From positions 1-64,000 of the forward strand of contig NZ_VFOR01000001.1 in NCBI RefSeq assembly GCF_006716235.1: a stretch of 64,000 nucleotides of DNA. The letters run 5' to 3'. Made by a program: the position numbers and the translations under genes. Positions 9,136-19,475 of this stretch are shown here, one piece after another (the first letter of the stretch is position 1; each line of letters starts with the position of its first letter). A model generated the notes under the pieces. That model was not told the origin of the DNA, did not search any database, and was given only the letters and a program-made list of their open reading frames with translations. The stretch comes from Propioniferax innocua (GTDB taxonomy: Bacteria > Actinomycetota > Actinomycetes > Propionibacteriales > Propionibacteriaceae).

Positions 9136-10479
9136 ATGGTCATGGTCGGAAAACGCTTGACAGGTCTGGGCTCTGGCGCGGTTCGGAAGGCCGCGGTCGC
9201 GGGGGTGGTCGCCGCGTCGCTGGCGTTCACCGGGTGCAACCCGCTCGGCGGGGATGAGAAGCCCACCGAGCCTGTACCGCAGGAGTCATCGACGCCAGAA
9301 CCCACGGTGGAGCCGACACGCGAGGAAGCGGTGGCCCTGGCCGAAGAATCCGGTATGGAATGCGAGGAGGTCGGAGACCCCGACTCGCTGTTGGACATGT
9401 GCACCGGCGAGAGTCTGGATTCCATGGGCGGGCCGGCGACATGGGCGGTGATCCATTCGGTCGATGAGGACGTTGATGCCTTCCATGTCCGGATGATCAA
9501 CGCATTGGATCTTGCCGACCCGCGGGGAGCCGAGAAACTCGAGGCCACACATCAGGGGGCTCAGGATCTGGCGGAATCGCTGGGTGACCTCATCATCGAT
9601 GCCGAAGCGGGGCCGGCGATGGGAGATCTCGAAGGGTGGGTCGACACCGAGTGGGGCCAATACGGCAACGATCTGGCGGACCCGTCGCATCTGACCGGGG
9701 CCGACATCGAAGGCGCCGGATGGACGCCCGACAGCCCGGGCGCCGATGATGCCTGGTTCGCGCGCCGCGCCGATCACACACCCACCACCACCGGTTCATT
9801 CGGTCGGTTGACCGAGGACGATCTCCAAACGGTGGCCGAAGCCATGGGCGGCAACACCAAGACGTGTGCCGAGGGAAGCGAATGCACGGTCTCGGAGGGG
9901 GAGCAGGCGCTCGCCCATCGCCCCCGGCGCAGTGATTACGACATGGGCGATGACGATCAGGAGTGGAGTGCCGCGCTCGACATGCGCTACTTCGGTGGAG
10001 CCTCGCAGGGCGCGGAATCCGGGCACAAGGAGGAGATGGACACCTTCGCGAAGGGCCTCTCGTCGTTGCTGCAGGACCCCGAGCAGAAAGAGCGAGTGGT
10101 CCAGGTCGCAGCGGAATTGCATGCGTCACGATTCAGCGATGACATGCGACCGGCGGCCGGCATGGTGCTGCAGGCCAGCCTCGGTGGCGTCACGGCCGTT
10201 CCTGCGGAGGCACTGTTCCATCCGCTGGCACGCCCGAGCGCCGAGACCTCCGAGGTGATGACGCCGCTGGCCGACGCCGCAGGGGACGATGAGGCATGGG
10301 CCGAAGCCTTGGCGGAACTGGACGCTCAGCCCAGCGGGGAGACGCCCGAGGAGTTCATCTTCCTGGGGTGGACGGATGTGAGTCCGCAGGTTCCCGATGA
10401 CTTCGGATTTGCATGGTCGGACGGATCGACCCCTCACACCGGTCGATACAGCGGTGGGACGCTGCAGCTCGATCAGTGA
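9136..10479 (+). CDS. Secreted lipoprotein of unknown function
   Basis: 447 aa. The start at 9136 is chosen because GGGGAAGG lies about 7 bases upstream and it gives a clean signal peptide (KR...AAVAGVVAASLAFTGC) with an FTG-C lipobox. The mature protein begins with an acidic Pro/Glu/Thr-rich linker and has no motif I recognise. Residues after about 60 are strongly acidic and globular-looking. It is probably anchored on the outer face of the membrane. It lies between smc and a convergent small membrane-protein gene. Confidence 0.7.
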   Translation: MVMVGKRLTGLGSGAVRKAAVAGVVAASLAFTGCNPLGGDEKPTEPVPQESSTPEPTVEPTREEAVALAEESGMECEEVGDPDSLLDMCTGESLDSMGGPATWAVIHSVDEDVDAFHVRMINALDLADPRGAEKLEATHQGAQDLAESLGDLIIDAEAGPAMGDLEGWVDTEWGQYGNDLADPSHLTGADIEGAGWTPDSPGADDAWFARRADHTPTTTGSFGRLTEDDLQTVAEAMGGNTKTCAEGSECTVSEGEQALAHRPRRSDYDMGDDDQEWSAALDMRYFGGASQGAESGHKEEMDTFAKGLSSLLQDPEQKERVVQVAAELHASRFSDDMRPAAGMVLQASLGGVTAVPAEALFHPLARPSAETSEVMTPLADAAGDDEAWAEALAELDAQPSGETPEEFIFLGWTDVSPQVPDDFGFAWSDGSTPHTGRYSGGTLQLDQ

Positions 10480-10492
10480 AGGGGTCGTTCTG

Positions 10493-10519
10493 CCGGCCGG
10501 GGTGAGATGCCCCGGCCGG
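10493..10519. terminator. Terminator-like hairpin between convergent genes
   Basis: A perfect 10-bp stem (CCGGCCGGGG, 10493-10502, with 10510-10519) and a 7-base loop lie between the stop of the lipoprotein gene and the stop of the convergent small gene. There is no T-run, so it may need Rho or act as a bidirectional barrier. Confidence 0.6.
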
Positions 10520-10537
10520 TGAGAGTGGTGATGTCGG

Positions 10538-10735
10538 TCAGTTGAACAGCTTGGCGATGCGAGCCGGCGGCTCGCCCTCGCCGTTGAGCACCTGGGCTGC
10601 GTCGGTGAACCAAGCGGCAGCACGGGGATGTTCCTCGTGGCCCATGCCGACCATGCCCATGATGACCACACCTGCGACGAGCGCGGATGCGGCGAGAGCG
10701 AGAAGAAGAACGAGAATTCCGATTCCGATACCCAT
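10538..10735 (-). CDS. Small single-span membrane protein
   Basis: 65 aa. A glycine/leucine/alanine-rich membrane helix covers about residues 2-30, then a short cytoplasmic or external tail (AAAWFTDAAQVLNGEGEPPARIAKLFN). No family is recognised. Support for a real gene comes from an excellent GGAGG ribosome site 6 bases before the ATG and a promoter with an embedded palindrome upstream. Transcribed divergently from ftsY. Confidence 0.65.
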   Translation of the reverse strand: MGIGIGILVLLLALAASALVAGVVIMGMVGMGHEEHPRAAAWFTDAAQVLNGEGEPPARIAKLFN

Positions 10736-10798
10736 GGGGAACCTCCGGTCGTGGGGAAGAAGGGGAAGGGCGCCGATGACCGGTCGACGCTGATTCCC

Positions 10799-10827
10799 AT
10801 GTTAACCACATCGATGTGCTTAACCAA
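10799..10827 (-). promoter_or_regulatory. Promoter with embedded near-perfect 24-bp palindrome (candidate operator)
   Basis: On the minus strand TTGGTT (10822-10827) and TAACAT (10799-10804) form a -35/-10 pair with 17-base spacing, aimed at the small membrane-protein gene. Bases 10801-10824 are a palindrome with half-site GTTAA-s-CACATC and only one mismatched pair. It overlaps both boxes, so a dimeric regulator bound here would block the promoter. The regulator is unknown. Confidence 0.6.
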
Positions 10828-10860
10828 CCATCGCATCGTGCAGATCGTGGCACGGGCATC

Positions 10861-10866
10861 TAGGAT
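10861..10866 (+). promoter_or_regulatory. -10 element for a leaderless ftsY transcript
   Basis: TAGGAT ends 6 bases before the ftsY GTG, and no Shine-Dalgarno sequence precedes that codon. The transcript would start at or next to the GTG. No clear -35 box is visible. Confidence 0.5.
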
Positions 10867-10872
10867 GCGGGC

Positions 10873-12009
10873 GTGGATCCCATCTGGTACATCGTCATCG
10901 CAGTCATCGTCGTCGCACTGGTGGGTGTGGGCGTTGGTGTCGGGCTGCGGCAGCGTGCCCTGGAGCAGAAGCGCCGCGCCGAGATCGAGGAACCGACCCC
11001 GGAACCGGGTGCGGAAGTCGAACCGGAACCGGGCGAAGAGCCGGCCGAGCCCGCCGAGCCGGTCGAACCGGGTCTCGATGAGCCCGAACCGCCGAAATCG
11101 CGTCTGCAACGCCTCCGCGCCCGACTCGCCGGGCAGAACAACGCGCTGTCCCGCGGACTCCTCTCGTTGCTCTCGGCCGACAAGCTCGATGAGGACACCT
11201 GGGATGACTTCGAGGCGACGCTCATCAGCTCCGACCTGGGCGTCGGGCCCACCACCGAACTTGTGGACACGCTGCGGACCCGCTTCAAGGTCGAGGGCGT
11301 CGATTCGCCGGAGAAGGCACGCGAGATCCTCCGAGAAGAGCTCCTGAAGCTCGTCGACCCGACGTTGGACCGTTCGCTGAACATCCGCTCCGAGGGCGAT
11401 GACCCCGCCGTCTGCTTGGTGGTCGGCGTCAACGGCACCGGCAAGACCACCACGGTGGGCAAGTTGGCCCGTGTCCTCGTGGCCGAGGACGCCAAGGTCC
11501 TGTTGGGTGCGGCCGACACCTTCCGCGCCGCCGCCGCCGAACAGCTCCAGACCTGGGGCGAACGCGTCGGGGTCGACACGGTGCGCGGCGCCGAAGGGTC
11601 CGATCCGGCGTCGGTCGCATTCAACGCGGTGGATGCGGGCGTCGAACAGGGCGTCGATTGCGTCATCGTCGACACTGCAGGACGCCTCCACACCAAGACC
11701 GGTCTCATGGATGAACTCGGCAAGGTCAAGCGGGTCATCGAGAAGAAGGCCCCGGTCACCGAGGTGTTGCTCGTCATCGATGCCACCACCGGGCAGAACG
11801 GTCTGATCCAGGCGCGCATCTTCCGCGAGGTCGTCGATGTGACCGGCATCGTGCTCACCAAGCTCGACGGGTCGGCCAAGGGCGGCATCATCGTGCAGGT
11901 GCAGCGTGAACTCGGCGTCCCGGTGAAACTGGTGGGTCTGGGCGAGGGGGCCGATGACCTGGCACCCTTCGATGTCGAAGGATTCGTGGACGCTCTTCTG
12001 GAGGAGTGA
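10873..12009 (+). CDS. ftsY: Signal recognition particle receptor FtsY
   Basis: 378 aa. GTPase that docks SRP-ribosome complexes at the membrane. The N-terminus has one membrane helix (about 4-25), then an acidic Pro/Glu-rich A domain (to about 75), an N domain and the G domain with GVNGTGKTTTVGKLA, DTAGRLHTK and TKLDGSAKGG. The N-terminal anchor is typical of actinobacterial FtsY. It is followed 73 bases later by ffh, the gene for its GTPase partner. Confidence 0.96.
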   Translation: MDPIWYIVIAVIVVALVGVGVGVGLRQRALEQKRRAEIEEPTPEPGAEVEPEPGEEPAEPAEPVEPGLDEPEPPKSRLQRLRARLAGQNNALSRGLLSLLSADKLDEDTWDDFEATLISSDLGVGPTTELVDTLRTRFKVEGVDSPEKAREILREELLKLVDPTLDRSLNIRSEGDDPAVCLVVGVNGTGKTTTVGKLARVLVAEDAKVLLGAADTFRAAAAEQLQTWGERVGVDTVRGAEGSDPASVAFNAVDAGVEQGVDCVIVDTAGRLHTKTGLMDELGKVKRVIEKKAPVTEVLLVIDATTGQNGLIQARIFREVVDVTGIVLTKLDGSAKGGIIVQVQRELGVPVKLVGLGEGADDLAPFDVEGFVDALLEE

Positions 12010-12082
12010 CGGCGTTTACGACCCGCTGTGGTGGGCCACCCGGTAGTATGGCCCGCCGACCGTCTACGTCCGGAGGACCGCT

Positions 12083-13711
<1,629 letters not shown>

Positions 13712-13743
13712 CCCCTGGCTCTTGTCGCCGGCGAGGTGACGCA

Positions 13744-13772
13744 GTGACATCGAGGGTGAGCCGGGGCAGACT
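13744..13772 (+). promoter_or_regulatory. Promoter for the leaderless amidohydrolase gene
   Basis: GTGACA (13744-13749) and CAGACT (13767-13772) are spaced by 17 bases. The -10 ends 6 bases before the ATG, with no ribosome site in between. Confidence 0.55.
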
Positions 13773-13778
13773 GGCACC

Positions 13779-14861
13779 ATGACAGTTGCAACGGAGCCCC
13801 TGCACGTGTCCGGCGTCCTGCTTCCCGAGGAGGAATCCCGGGACCTGTGGATCGTCGATGGTCGACTTTCGTTCACCCCGGTGCCGGACGCCCGGACGGT
13901 GGCCGAGAACGTGTGGATCATGCCGGGGCTGGCCGATGCCCACTGCCACATCGGGCTGGATATGAACGGTGCCACGCCGATCGACGTCGCCGAGCAGCAG
14001 GCGATCGACGAACGCGAGGTCGGCATACTGTTGATCCGCGACGCCGGGTCGCCCAGTGACACGCGATGGGTCGACGACCGGGCCGATCTTCCCCGTATCA
14101 TCCGCGCCGGACGCCACATCGCCAGGCCCAAGCGGTACATCCGCAATTTCGCGTCCGAGATCGAACCGGAAGACCTCGTCGCGGAGATCGAGACGCAGAT
14201 CGCTGCGGGTGATGGCTGGATCAAGCTCGTCGGCGACTGGATCGACCGTGAGGTCGGCGACCTCAAGCCCCTGTGGCCCGCCGACGTGCTCAAGGCCGCC
14301 GTGGCGCGGACCCACGAGCTCGGGGGCCGCATCACGGTGCACCACTTCGGTGAGGAGGGCGTCGACGAACTCCTCGATGCCGGCGTGGACGGGATCGAAC
14401 ATGGCACGGGGCTGACACCGGACACCATCGCCAGGGCTGTGGAACAACAGGTCGCACTCGTTCCCACGATGATCAACATCGACAACTTCCCGAGCATCGC
14501 GGCGAGCGGCGAGGAGAAATATCCCACGTGGGGCAAGCATCTGCGGGCACTGTATGCCAAGAGCGCCGACACGTTCCGGGCCTGTGCCGAGGCGGGAATG
14601 ACGATGTACGCAGGTACCGATGCCGGTGGCATGGTCCCGCACGGGCTCATCAGCGATGAGATCGCCAAGATGGCCGAGATCGGGGGAGCGGAGTTCGCAC
14701 TCGGTGCCGCGTCATGGCGTTCCCGTGAATGGTTGGGCGTCGACGGGCTCACCGAGGGGGCCTCTGCCGATCTGGTCTGTTACGACTCCGACCCACGTGA
14801 GGACGCGCGCATCATCAAATCCCCGGCCCGCGTGGTGCTGCGGGGTGCTGTGATTCGTTGA
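13779..14861 (+). CDS. Metal-dependent amidohydrolase family protein
   Basis: 360 aa. Amidohydrolase superfamily, closest in layout to imidazolonepropionase/prolidase-like enzymes. IMPGLADAHCHIGL near 45-59 carries the HxH metal pair, HHFGEEGVDEL and GIEHGTG give later histidines, and AGTDAGG carries the catalytic Asp. The N- and C-terminal strands form the small beta domain, and the C-terminus ends SPARVVLRGAVIR as in this family. The substrate is not predictable. Its last 47 bases are also the 3' end of the convergent vsr gene. Confidence 0.85.
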   Translation: MTVATEPLHVSGVLLPEEESRDLWIVDGRLSFTPVPDARTVAENVWIMPGLADAHCHIGLDMNGATPIDVAEQQAIDEREVGILLIRDAGSPSDTRWVDDRADLPRIIRAGRHIARPKRYIRNFASEIEPEDLVAEIETQIAAGDGWIKLVGDWIDREVGDLKPLWPADVLKAAVARTHELGGRITVHHFGEEGVDELLDAGVDGIEHGTGLTPDTIARAVEQQVALVPTMINIDNFPSIAASGEEKYPTWGKHLRALYAKSADTFRACAEAGMTMYAGTDAGGMVPHGLISDEIAKMAEIGGAEFALGAASWRSREWLGVDGLTEGASADLVCYDSDPREDARIIKSPARVVLRGAVIR

Positions 14862-15300
14862 CGAGGGACTGCTGGGAATTGCTGCGGGTGATGGTTTGAT
14901 GCTCGTGGGAGATCGCATCGGCGATCACAACCGGTTCGTGGTGTTCCCAGAAACGAAGAACGCCCCACCCCTCCTGCCGAAGGTGGTGCGAGACTTCCAG
15001 ATCCCTGCGGATGTTCGAGGCGTTCTTCTCTGACCAGAACCCTGCGTTGGCTTTGGGCTTTGCGTAGTGATCCGGACACCCGTGCCAGAAGCATCCATCT
15101 ATGAAAACTGCCAACCTCTGACGTGGAAATGCGATGTCGATGGTCCGTCGTGGCATTCCGGGGACTTTGAAATGCACACGGTAGCGAAAGCCACGTGCAT
15201 GGAGAATCCTGCGCACTGCAAGTTCCGGGCGGGTGTCCTTGCCCCGATTGGCCCGCATCGTCTTTCGACTGTTGTCCGAGCTGGCCCATGACATTGCCAT
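14815..15300 (-). CDS. vsr: Very short patch repair endonuclease Vsr
   Basis: 161 aa. Vsr nicks 5' of the T in T:G mismatches that arise when 5-methylcytosine deaminates in Dcm sites. TMRANRGKDTRPE is the family N-terminal block. D55 (TIDIAF), H73 and H78 (FIDGCFWHGCPDH) match the catalytic/metal residues, and WEHHE ends the fold. The ATG at 15300 is preferred over upstream codons because TATGCT lies 7 bases ahead and the family N-terminus aligns. The last 15 codons lie antisense in the amidohydrolase gene, so the natural tail may have been replaced. Partner of the adjacent methylase. Confidence 0.9.
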   Translation of the reverse strand: MAMSWASSDNSRKTMRANRGKDTRPELAVRRILHARGFRYRVHFKVPGMPRRTIDIAFPRQRLAVFIDGCFWHGCPDHYAKPKANAGFWSEKNASNIRRDLEVSHHLRQEGWGVLRFWEHHEPVVIADAISHEHQTITRSNSQQSLVNESQHPAAPRGPGI

Positions 15301-15318
15301 GCATGGCAGCATACGGAC
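15301..15318. promoter_or_regulatory. Compact divergent promoter between vsr and the restriction gene
   Basis: Only 18 bases separate the two divergent ATGs. On the minus strand TATGCT (15308-15313) lies 7 bases before the vsr ATG. On the plus strand CAGCAT (15307-15312), overlapping it, lies 6 bases before the nuclease ATG. Both genes would be leaderless and their polymerases would exclude each other. The plus-strand box is the weaker match. Confidence 0.45.
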
Positions 15319-16590
15319 ATGGGAAACCTCGGATCGCAGGAGACGTTGACGGACGTCTACTCGGCGGCAGCAGTGAAGATTGCTCGGAAGGTGGATGTCG
15401 TCAGCCCCGCATCGAATCAGCATGAGCTCAATGGCGTCTCGCGGTTCTCGCCGGTCCTGGGTGAGCCGGACATGGGAAGACAGCCCGCGCGATTTGTCTG
15501 GCTCGATGATGACGAAGACGAAACGATCGAAGAGGGGACGGTGAACTTCTACGACGCACGTCGTGGCACGAGTCGGACCGAGTACCGCCTCTACTACCCG
15601 TCGAGTGTTCGCTTGGTCCGAAAGATGGTGGAGGGGGACGTCATTGTCCTGCTGAAACCTGTCGAGGGTCCGGTCACGTTTGCCGTGGCGCCTCAGGGGT
15701 CGTCCACTTTGCTCCAGCTTCTACGGTTGCTCGGTCTGACGACGGAGGATGTGAACCGACTTGACACCGGTCGTGGTTCCTTGGTCTTGGAGAACCTCGA
15801 TACCGCTCCACCACTCGACCAGGCTTCACGCTCACTGCTGGAACGCTTGGGGCAGCGGGTGGCTGATGAAGAAGACGGGCTGGCCAGCCAACTGTGTGAG
15901 CAATTTGGCTTGCGTTTTCCGCCCATGGCCGAATTCAGCGCATATGCGCGAAAGTTCTGCGAGATCGACCCGCGTGATGACTGTGACACCGCGCTCGTGG
16001 AGTGGGTGGAGACCGAGGAGCATCTGTTCAAAACACATGAACGATCGATAGTCGAGCTACAGCTGATGCGCCTGTACGAAGGTGAGGTGGACGTCGACGC
16101 ATTCGTGTCGCTGTCGCTGTCGGTCCAGAACCGGCGCAAGGCCCGAGCAGGAGCCAGTCTGGAGAACCACATGGAGGCGATTCTTGAAGCGCACGACGTG
16201 TCGGCGGTCAACAACGGGGTCACGGAGAATCGGTCCCGCCCTGATTTTCTGTTCCCCGATGTGGCCTGCTACGCCGATACTGGTTACCCGAGCGAACTGC
16301 TGACAATTCTTGGCGCCAAAACCACATGCAAGGACCGGTGGCGTCAGGTGCTGTCGGAGGCTGCACGCGTCCCGGAGAAACACCTGCTCACCTTGGAAAG
16401 CCCCATCTCCGTGCACCAAACAGACGAGATGAAGGCCCACGGGCTGCAGCTTGTCGTCCCTCAGCCTCTCCAACGTTCCTACACGCCCACGCAGCAGACT
16501 TGGCTGTGGACGTTGAACGACTTCGTCGCCGAAGTCAAGAAGCGTCAGGAAGCCGCGGTTGCGCGGGGCCTGCTGAACCGGCTGCTCTGA
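15319..16590 (+). CDS. Type II restriction endonuclease, EcoRII-like
   Basis: 423 aa, close to EcoRII (about 404). EcoRII cuts before CCWGG and needs two sites. The C-terminal nuclease domain contains E282, D309 (RSRPDFLFP), K334 ([11 protein letters not shown]) and R340, with the D/K/R spacing that I recall for EcoRII. The N-terminal region (about 1-230) is the DNA-binding effector domain in EcoRII. Its 3' end overlaps the convergent methylase gene by 56 bases. Specificity (CCWGG or a relative) is inferred from the family and from the Vsr/Dcm neighbours. Confidence 0.9.
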   Translation: MGNLGSQETLTDVYSAAAVKIARKVDVVSPASNQHELNGVSRFSPVLGEPDMGRQPARFVWLDDDEDETIEEGTVNFYDARRGTSRTEYRLYYPSSVRLVRKMVEGDVIVLLKPVEGPVTFAVAPQGSSTLLQLLRLLGLTTEDVNRLDTGRGSLVLENLDTAPPLDQASRSLLERLGQRVADEEDGLASQLCEQFGLRFPPMAEFSAYARKFCEIDPRDDCDTALVEWVETEEHLFKTHERSIVELQLMRLYEGEVDVDAFVSLSLSVQNRRKARAGASLENHMEAILEAHDVSAVNNGVTENRSRPDFLFPDVACYADTGYPSELLTILGAKTTCKDRWRQVLSEAARVPEKHLLTLESPISVHQTDEMKAHGLQLVVPQPLQRSYTPTQQTWLWTLNDFVAEVKKRQEAAVARGLLNRLL

Positions 16591-17824
16591 TGTGCGGTGC
16601 CATGGCCAACGCCACGGCCTCCATGACAGGAACCACCACAGAGTTACCGAACTGCTTGTACGCCTGGGTGTCAGAGACGGGGATGACGAAATTGTCCTTG
16701 AACCCCATGAGACGTGCGCACTCACGTGGCGTGAGGCGGCGAGGCGTGCCTGTTCCCTGAGGGATGAGGATTTCGGATCCGTCCTTGTAGTAGCGCGCTG
16801 ACAAGGTCCTTGTGACAGAACCGTTGTGGGCCAAGCCGAAGCCGAAGCCATTGCCTGCTGCTCGATGCTTTGCGGCGTAGGCCTGCAGGTACTCCCACAG
16901 GCGTGGTGTGAGTGTGTACTTCTCGTGGACCCGGTTGGATTCATGGTTGAAGAACCGGCCCTGATCGTGTTCGAGAACCGGTTCCGTGCCGTCTGTGCGA
17001 TGCAGGATCGATTCGATCGTGGGCCCTTTGGCGGGAAGGTGCACGTCGTTCCACGTGAAGTCACTCCCGTCGCGGAATCCGACGATGAGGATGCGCTCCC
17101 GGTGTTGGGGGACGAAGTGCGCTCCATCGATGACCTTGGTGTGCACCTCGTAGCCCAGTTCTTCGCGAAGGGTGTGCTCGATAACGGCGAAGGTCCGGCC
17201 ACCGTCATGAGATTTCAGATTCTTGACATTCTCCAACAAGAACGCCTTGGGGCGCTTGGCGTCGATGATTCTTGCCACATCGAAGAACAGTGTGCCTTGG
17301 GTCGCGTCCTCGAAGCCATGGGCCCGCCCCAAGGACCTCTTCTTGCTCACGCCAGCGATGGAGAACGGCTGGCATGGAAAGCCTGCGAGCAGGACATCAT
17401 GGTCGGGGACGTCGTCGGCATTCACGGCGGTGATGTCCCCTCGAAACTCGTGACCTTCAAGCAGATCATCGGGGTAGTTGGTGAGGTATGTTTTCTTGGC
17501 GAAGTCGTTCCACTCCGAGGAGAAGATGCACTCGCCACCAGCATCCATGAAGCCTTGGCGAATGCCGCCGATCCCGGCGAAGAGGTCGATGAAAGTGAAG
17601 TGTGCACCGGGGCGTCCGTTGTCGATGGCGGGGTCGGTCAGGAGATCCCGCAGAGCGGAAGACGCCAGAGCCGGGATCGACAACGGGTCAGCCTTCCAGC
17701 GCTTCACCGTTCTGGGACTGCGGCCAAGGGCCTGCGCCACCTCGGGGACTGAGTAACGCGAGAGTGCGGCCTCGAGGTAGAGGGCAGCTGAGCCATCGTC
17801 TTTTGCGGGAACCATGGTGGACAT
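16535..17824 (-). CDS. DNA (cytosine-5) methyltransferase, Dcm/M.EcoRII-like
   Basis: 429 aa. Protects host DNA from the neighbouring EcoRII-like nuclease. Motif [15 protein letters not shown] (79-92), catalytic PCQ with C151 (GFPCQPFS), ENVKN (motif VI), QHRERI (motif VIII) and the closing [10 protein letters not shown] (motif X) are all present. Residues 20-45 form a helix-turn-helix-like segment ([19 protein letters not shown]), as in Dcm-type enzymes that can regulate themselves. The GAAAGGTG ribosome site lies 5 bases before the ATG. Confidence 0.94.
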   Translation of the reverse strand: MSTMVPAKDDGSAALYLEAALSRYSVPEVAQALGRSPRTVKRWKADPLSIPALASSALRDLLTDPAIDNGRPGAHFTFIDLFAGIGGIRQGFMDAGGECIFSSEWNDFAKKTYLTNYPDDLLEGHEFRGDITAVNADDVPDHDVLLAGFPCQPFSIAGVSKKRSLGRAHGFEDATQGTLFFDVARIIDAKRPKAFLLENVKNLKSHDGGRTFAVIEHTLREELGYEVHTKVIDGAHFVPQHRERILIVGFRDGSDFTWNDVHLPAKGPTIESILHRTDGTEPVLEHDQGRFFNHESNRVHEKYTLTPRLWEYLQAYAAKHRAAGNGFGFGLAHNGSVTRTLSARYYKDGSEILIPQGTGTPRRLTPRECARLMGFKDNFVIPVSDTQAYKQFGNSVVVPVMEAVALAMAPHIRAAGSAGPAQPRLPDAS

Positions 17825-17940
17825 TGTGGCACCTTTCTGTCCCCTTCTCGGTGGGGAGCGCCGTTATGCTTCCATGTGGGTCCGACAGATTTCTCGGGGC
17901 AGTGGAGTGTTGCGTGTGGAGACCTCGCGTGCTGTGTGAC

Positions 17941-17970
17941 TTGGTCCGGAAAGCCGCCATGTGGCACACT
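17941..17970 (+). promoter_or_regulatory. Candidate promoter for the rpsP-khpA-rimM-trmD operon
   Basis: TTGGTC (17941-17946) and CACACT (17965-17970) are 18 bases apart. They lie in the 274-base gap between the methylase start and rpsP and would leave a 5' leader of about 120 bases. The -10 match is only fair. I see no other feature in this gap. Confidence 0.45.
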
Positions 17971-18098
17971 GATCGCTGCGCGTCTGCGTCCCGTGGTGCC
18001 CTCTCATCGCCGCGAGGGGCGGACCTCACCGAGCCCCGATGCGGTACCCCACACCGGTTCGCGGTTCACCCAATACTTTCCAACAGGAGAACTCCTCA

Positions 18099-18578
18099 GT
18101 GGCAGTCAAGATTCGTCTGAAGCGTCTCGGTTCCATCCGTAACCCGCACTACCGCATCGTCGTCATGGACTCGCGTCAGAAGCGCGATGGCAAGGCGATC
18201 GAAGAGGTCGGCAAGTACCACCCCAAGAACGATCCGTCGTTCATCGAGGTCCAGTCCGAGCGGGTGCAGCACTGGCTGAAGGTCGGCGCGCAGCCGACCG
18301 AGGCCGTGGTCGCGATCCTGAAGCGCTCCGGTGACTGGCAGAAGTTCACCGGCGACAAGACGCCCTCGGGTATCGACGAGCAGCCCAGCAAGGCCGATAA
18401 GACCGAGCTGTTCAACAAGGCTCTCGCCGACACCGCTGGCGCTCCCACCGTCGAAGCCTTCACCAAGAAGAAGGCCGCTGACGCCGAGAAGGCGGAGAAG
18501 GCCGAGGAGGCACCGGCTGAGGACGCTGCGGCCGAGAACGCCGAAGAGTCCGCCGACGCCGAGAACACCGAGGCCTGA
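18099..18578 (+). CDS. rpsP: 30S ribosomal protein S16
   Basis: 159 aa. bS16 of the small subunit. The N-terminal 80 residues (AVKIRLKRLGSIRNPHYRIV..) are the conserved fold. The C-terminal 40 residues are a low-complexity Ala/Glu/Lys/Asp tail, an extension typical of actinobacterial S16. The GTG start is set by AGGAGA 9 bases upstream. It heads the rpsP-khpA-rimM-trmD operon. Confidence 0.97.
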   Translation: MAVKIRLKRLGSIRNPHYRIVVMDSRQKRDGKAIEEVGKYHPKNDPSFIEVQSERVQHWLKVGAQPTEAVVAILKRSGDWQKFTGDKTPSGIDEQPSKADKTELFNKALADTAGAPTVEAFTKKKAADAEKAEKAEEAPAEDAAAENAEESADAENTEA

Positions 18579-18580
18579 GC

Positions 18581-18838
18581 ATGCTGGCCGATGCACTCGA
18601 ACACCTCGTCCGCGGCATCGTCACCAATCCTGACGATGTGCGGGTGAAGGACAAGGACCTGCGCCGTGGCCGGATGCTCGAGGTGCGTGTGCACCCGTCG
18701 GATGTCGGCAAGGTCATCGGCCGTCAGGGACGCACGGCTGCCTCGCTGCGCACCGTTGTGGGCGCTTTGGCCGGCAATGAGCAGGTGCGCGTCGACTTCG
18801 TTGATGTGGACCGCCGCCGTCCGCGTGGGCGTCGCTGA
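18581..18838 (+). CDS. khpA: KH-domain RNA-binding protein KhpA
   Basis: 85 aa, a single KH domain with the GxxG loop IGRQG at about 47-51. In Gram-positive bacteria KhpA pairs with KhpB/Jag and binds small and messenger RNAs that affect cell division. The gene starts 2 bases after rpsP and lies in its standard position before rimM. The C-terminus is arginine-rich. Confidence 0.92.
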   Translation: MLADALEHLVRGIVTNPDDVRVKDKDLRRGRMLEVRVHPSDVGKVIGRQGRTAASLRTVVGALAGNEQVRVDFVDVDRRRPRGRR

Positions 18839-18938
18839 CGCCTCCTGGCTGACAGAGATCCTGGCCGACAGAGCACGACAACCTGGACGCCCCGGGCCCC
18901 TCACGGGCTCGGGGCGTTCGTCCGTGGAGGAGTATGTG

Positions 18939-19475
18939 ATGGGGTCCATTCGAATCGTCGTCGGACGGATCGGGCGTCCGCATGGGGTCCGTGGCGAACT
19001 GACCGTGGAACCACGAACCGACGAACCCGAAGTGCGGTTCGCGCAGGGCGCCGAGCTCCACGCAGACCGTCCCGATGGGGACGGCGGTGAGGAACGTGCA
19101 TGGCGTGTGGCCGGTTCCCGGTGGCACTCCGGTCGGCTGCTCATCCGGTTGGAGGGCGTCGATGATCGCAATGCTGCCGAGGCACTGCGCGGCACGGTGG
19201 TCGCCGCAGAGGTGGATGCCGACGCCGAACCCGCCGCGGAGGACGAGTTCTATGACCGGCACCTGATCGGGCTGGAAGTCCGCGTCGATGGGAAAGTGCT
19301 CGGCAAAGTCGTCAGCGTCGTGCACGGAGCGCAGGACCTGTTGGAGGTGCGCACCGAATCCGGCCGTCGCCTGGTGCCCTTCGTGGAGGCGCTGGTCCCG
19401 GTCGTCGATGTGGCTGCGGGCTACTGCGAGGTCGTGGATCTTCCCGGGCTGCTGCGAGGTGAGCCCGATGAGTGA
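18939..19475 (+). CDS. rimM: 16S rRNA processing protein RimM
   Basis: 178 aa. A 30S assembly factor that binds S19 and helps mature the 16S 3' domain. The N-terminal RimM domain begins [18 protein letters not shown], and the C-terminal PRC barrel begins at [12 protein letters not shown]. The start is the ATG at 18939 (the GTG at 18936 is also possible), 8 bases after GGAGG. It is about 100 bases after khpA and overlaps trmD by 8 bases. Confidence 0.94.
   Translation: MGSIRIVVGRIGRPHGVRGELTVEPRTDEPEVRFAQGAELHADRPDGDGGEERAWRVAGSRWHSGRLLIRLEGVDDRNAAEALRGTVVAAEVDADAEPAAEDEFYDRHLIGLEVRVDGKVLGKVVSVVHGAQDLLEVRTESGRRLVPFVEALVPVVDVAAGYCEVVDLPGLLRGEPDE

Noticed and set aside
18039-18098. Longer N-terminus for S16
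   Set aside because: The extra 20 residues are not in the family, while the GTG at 18099 has a proper ribosome site and starts the conserved sequence.
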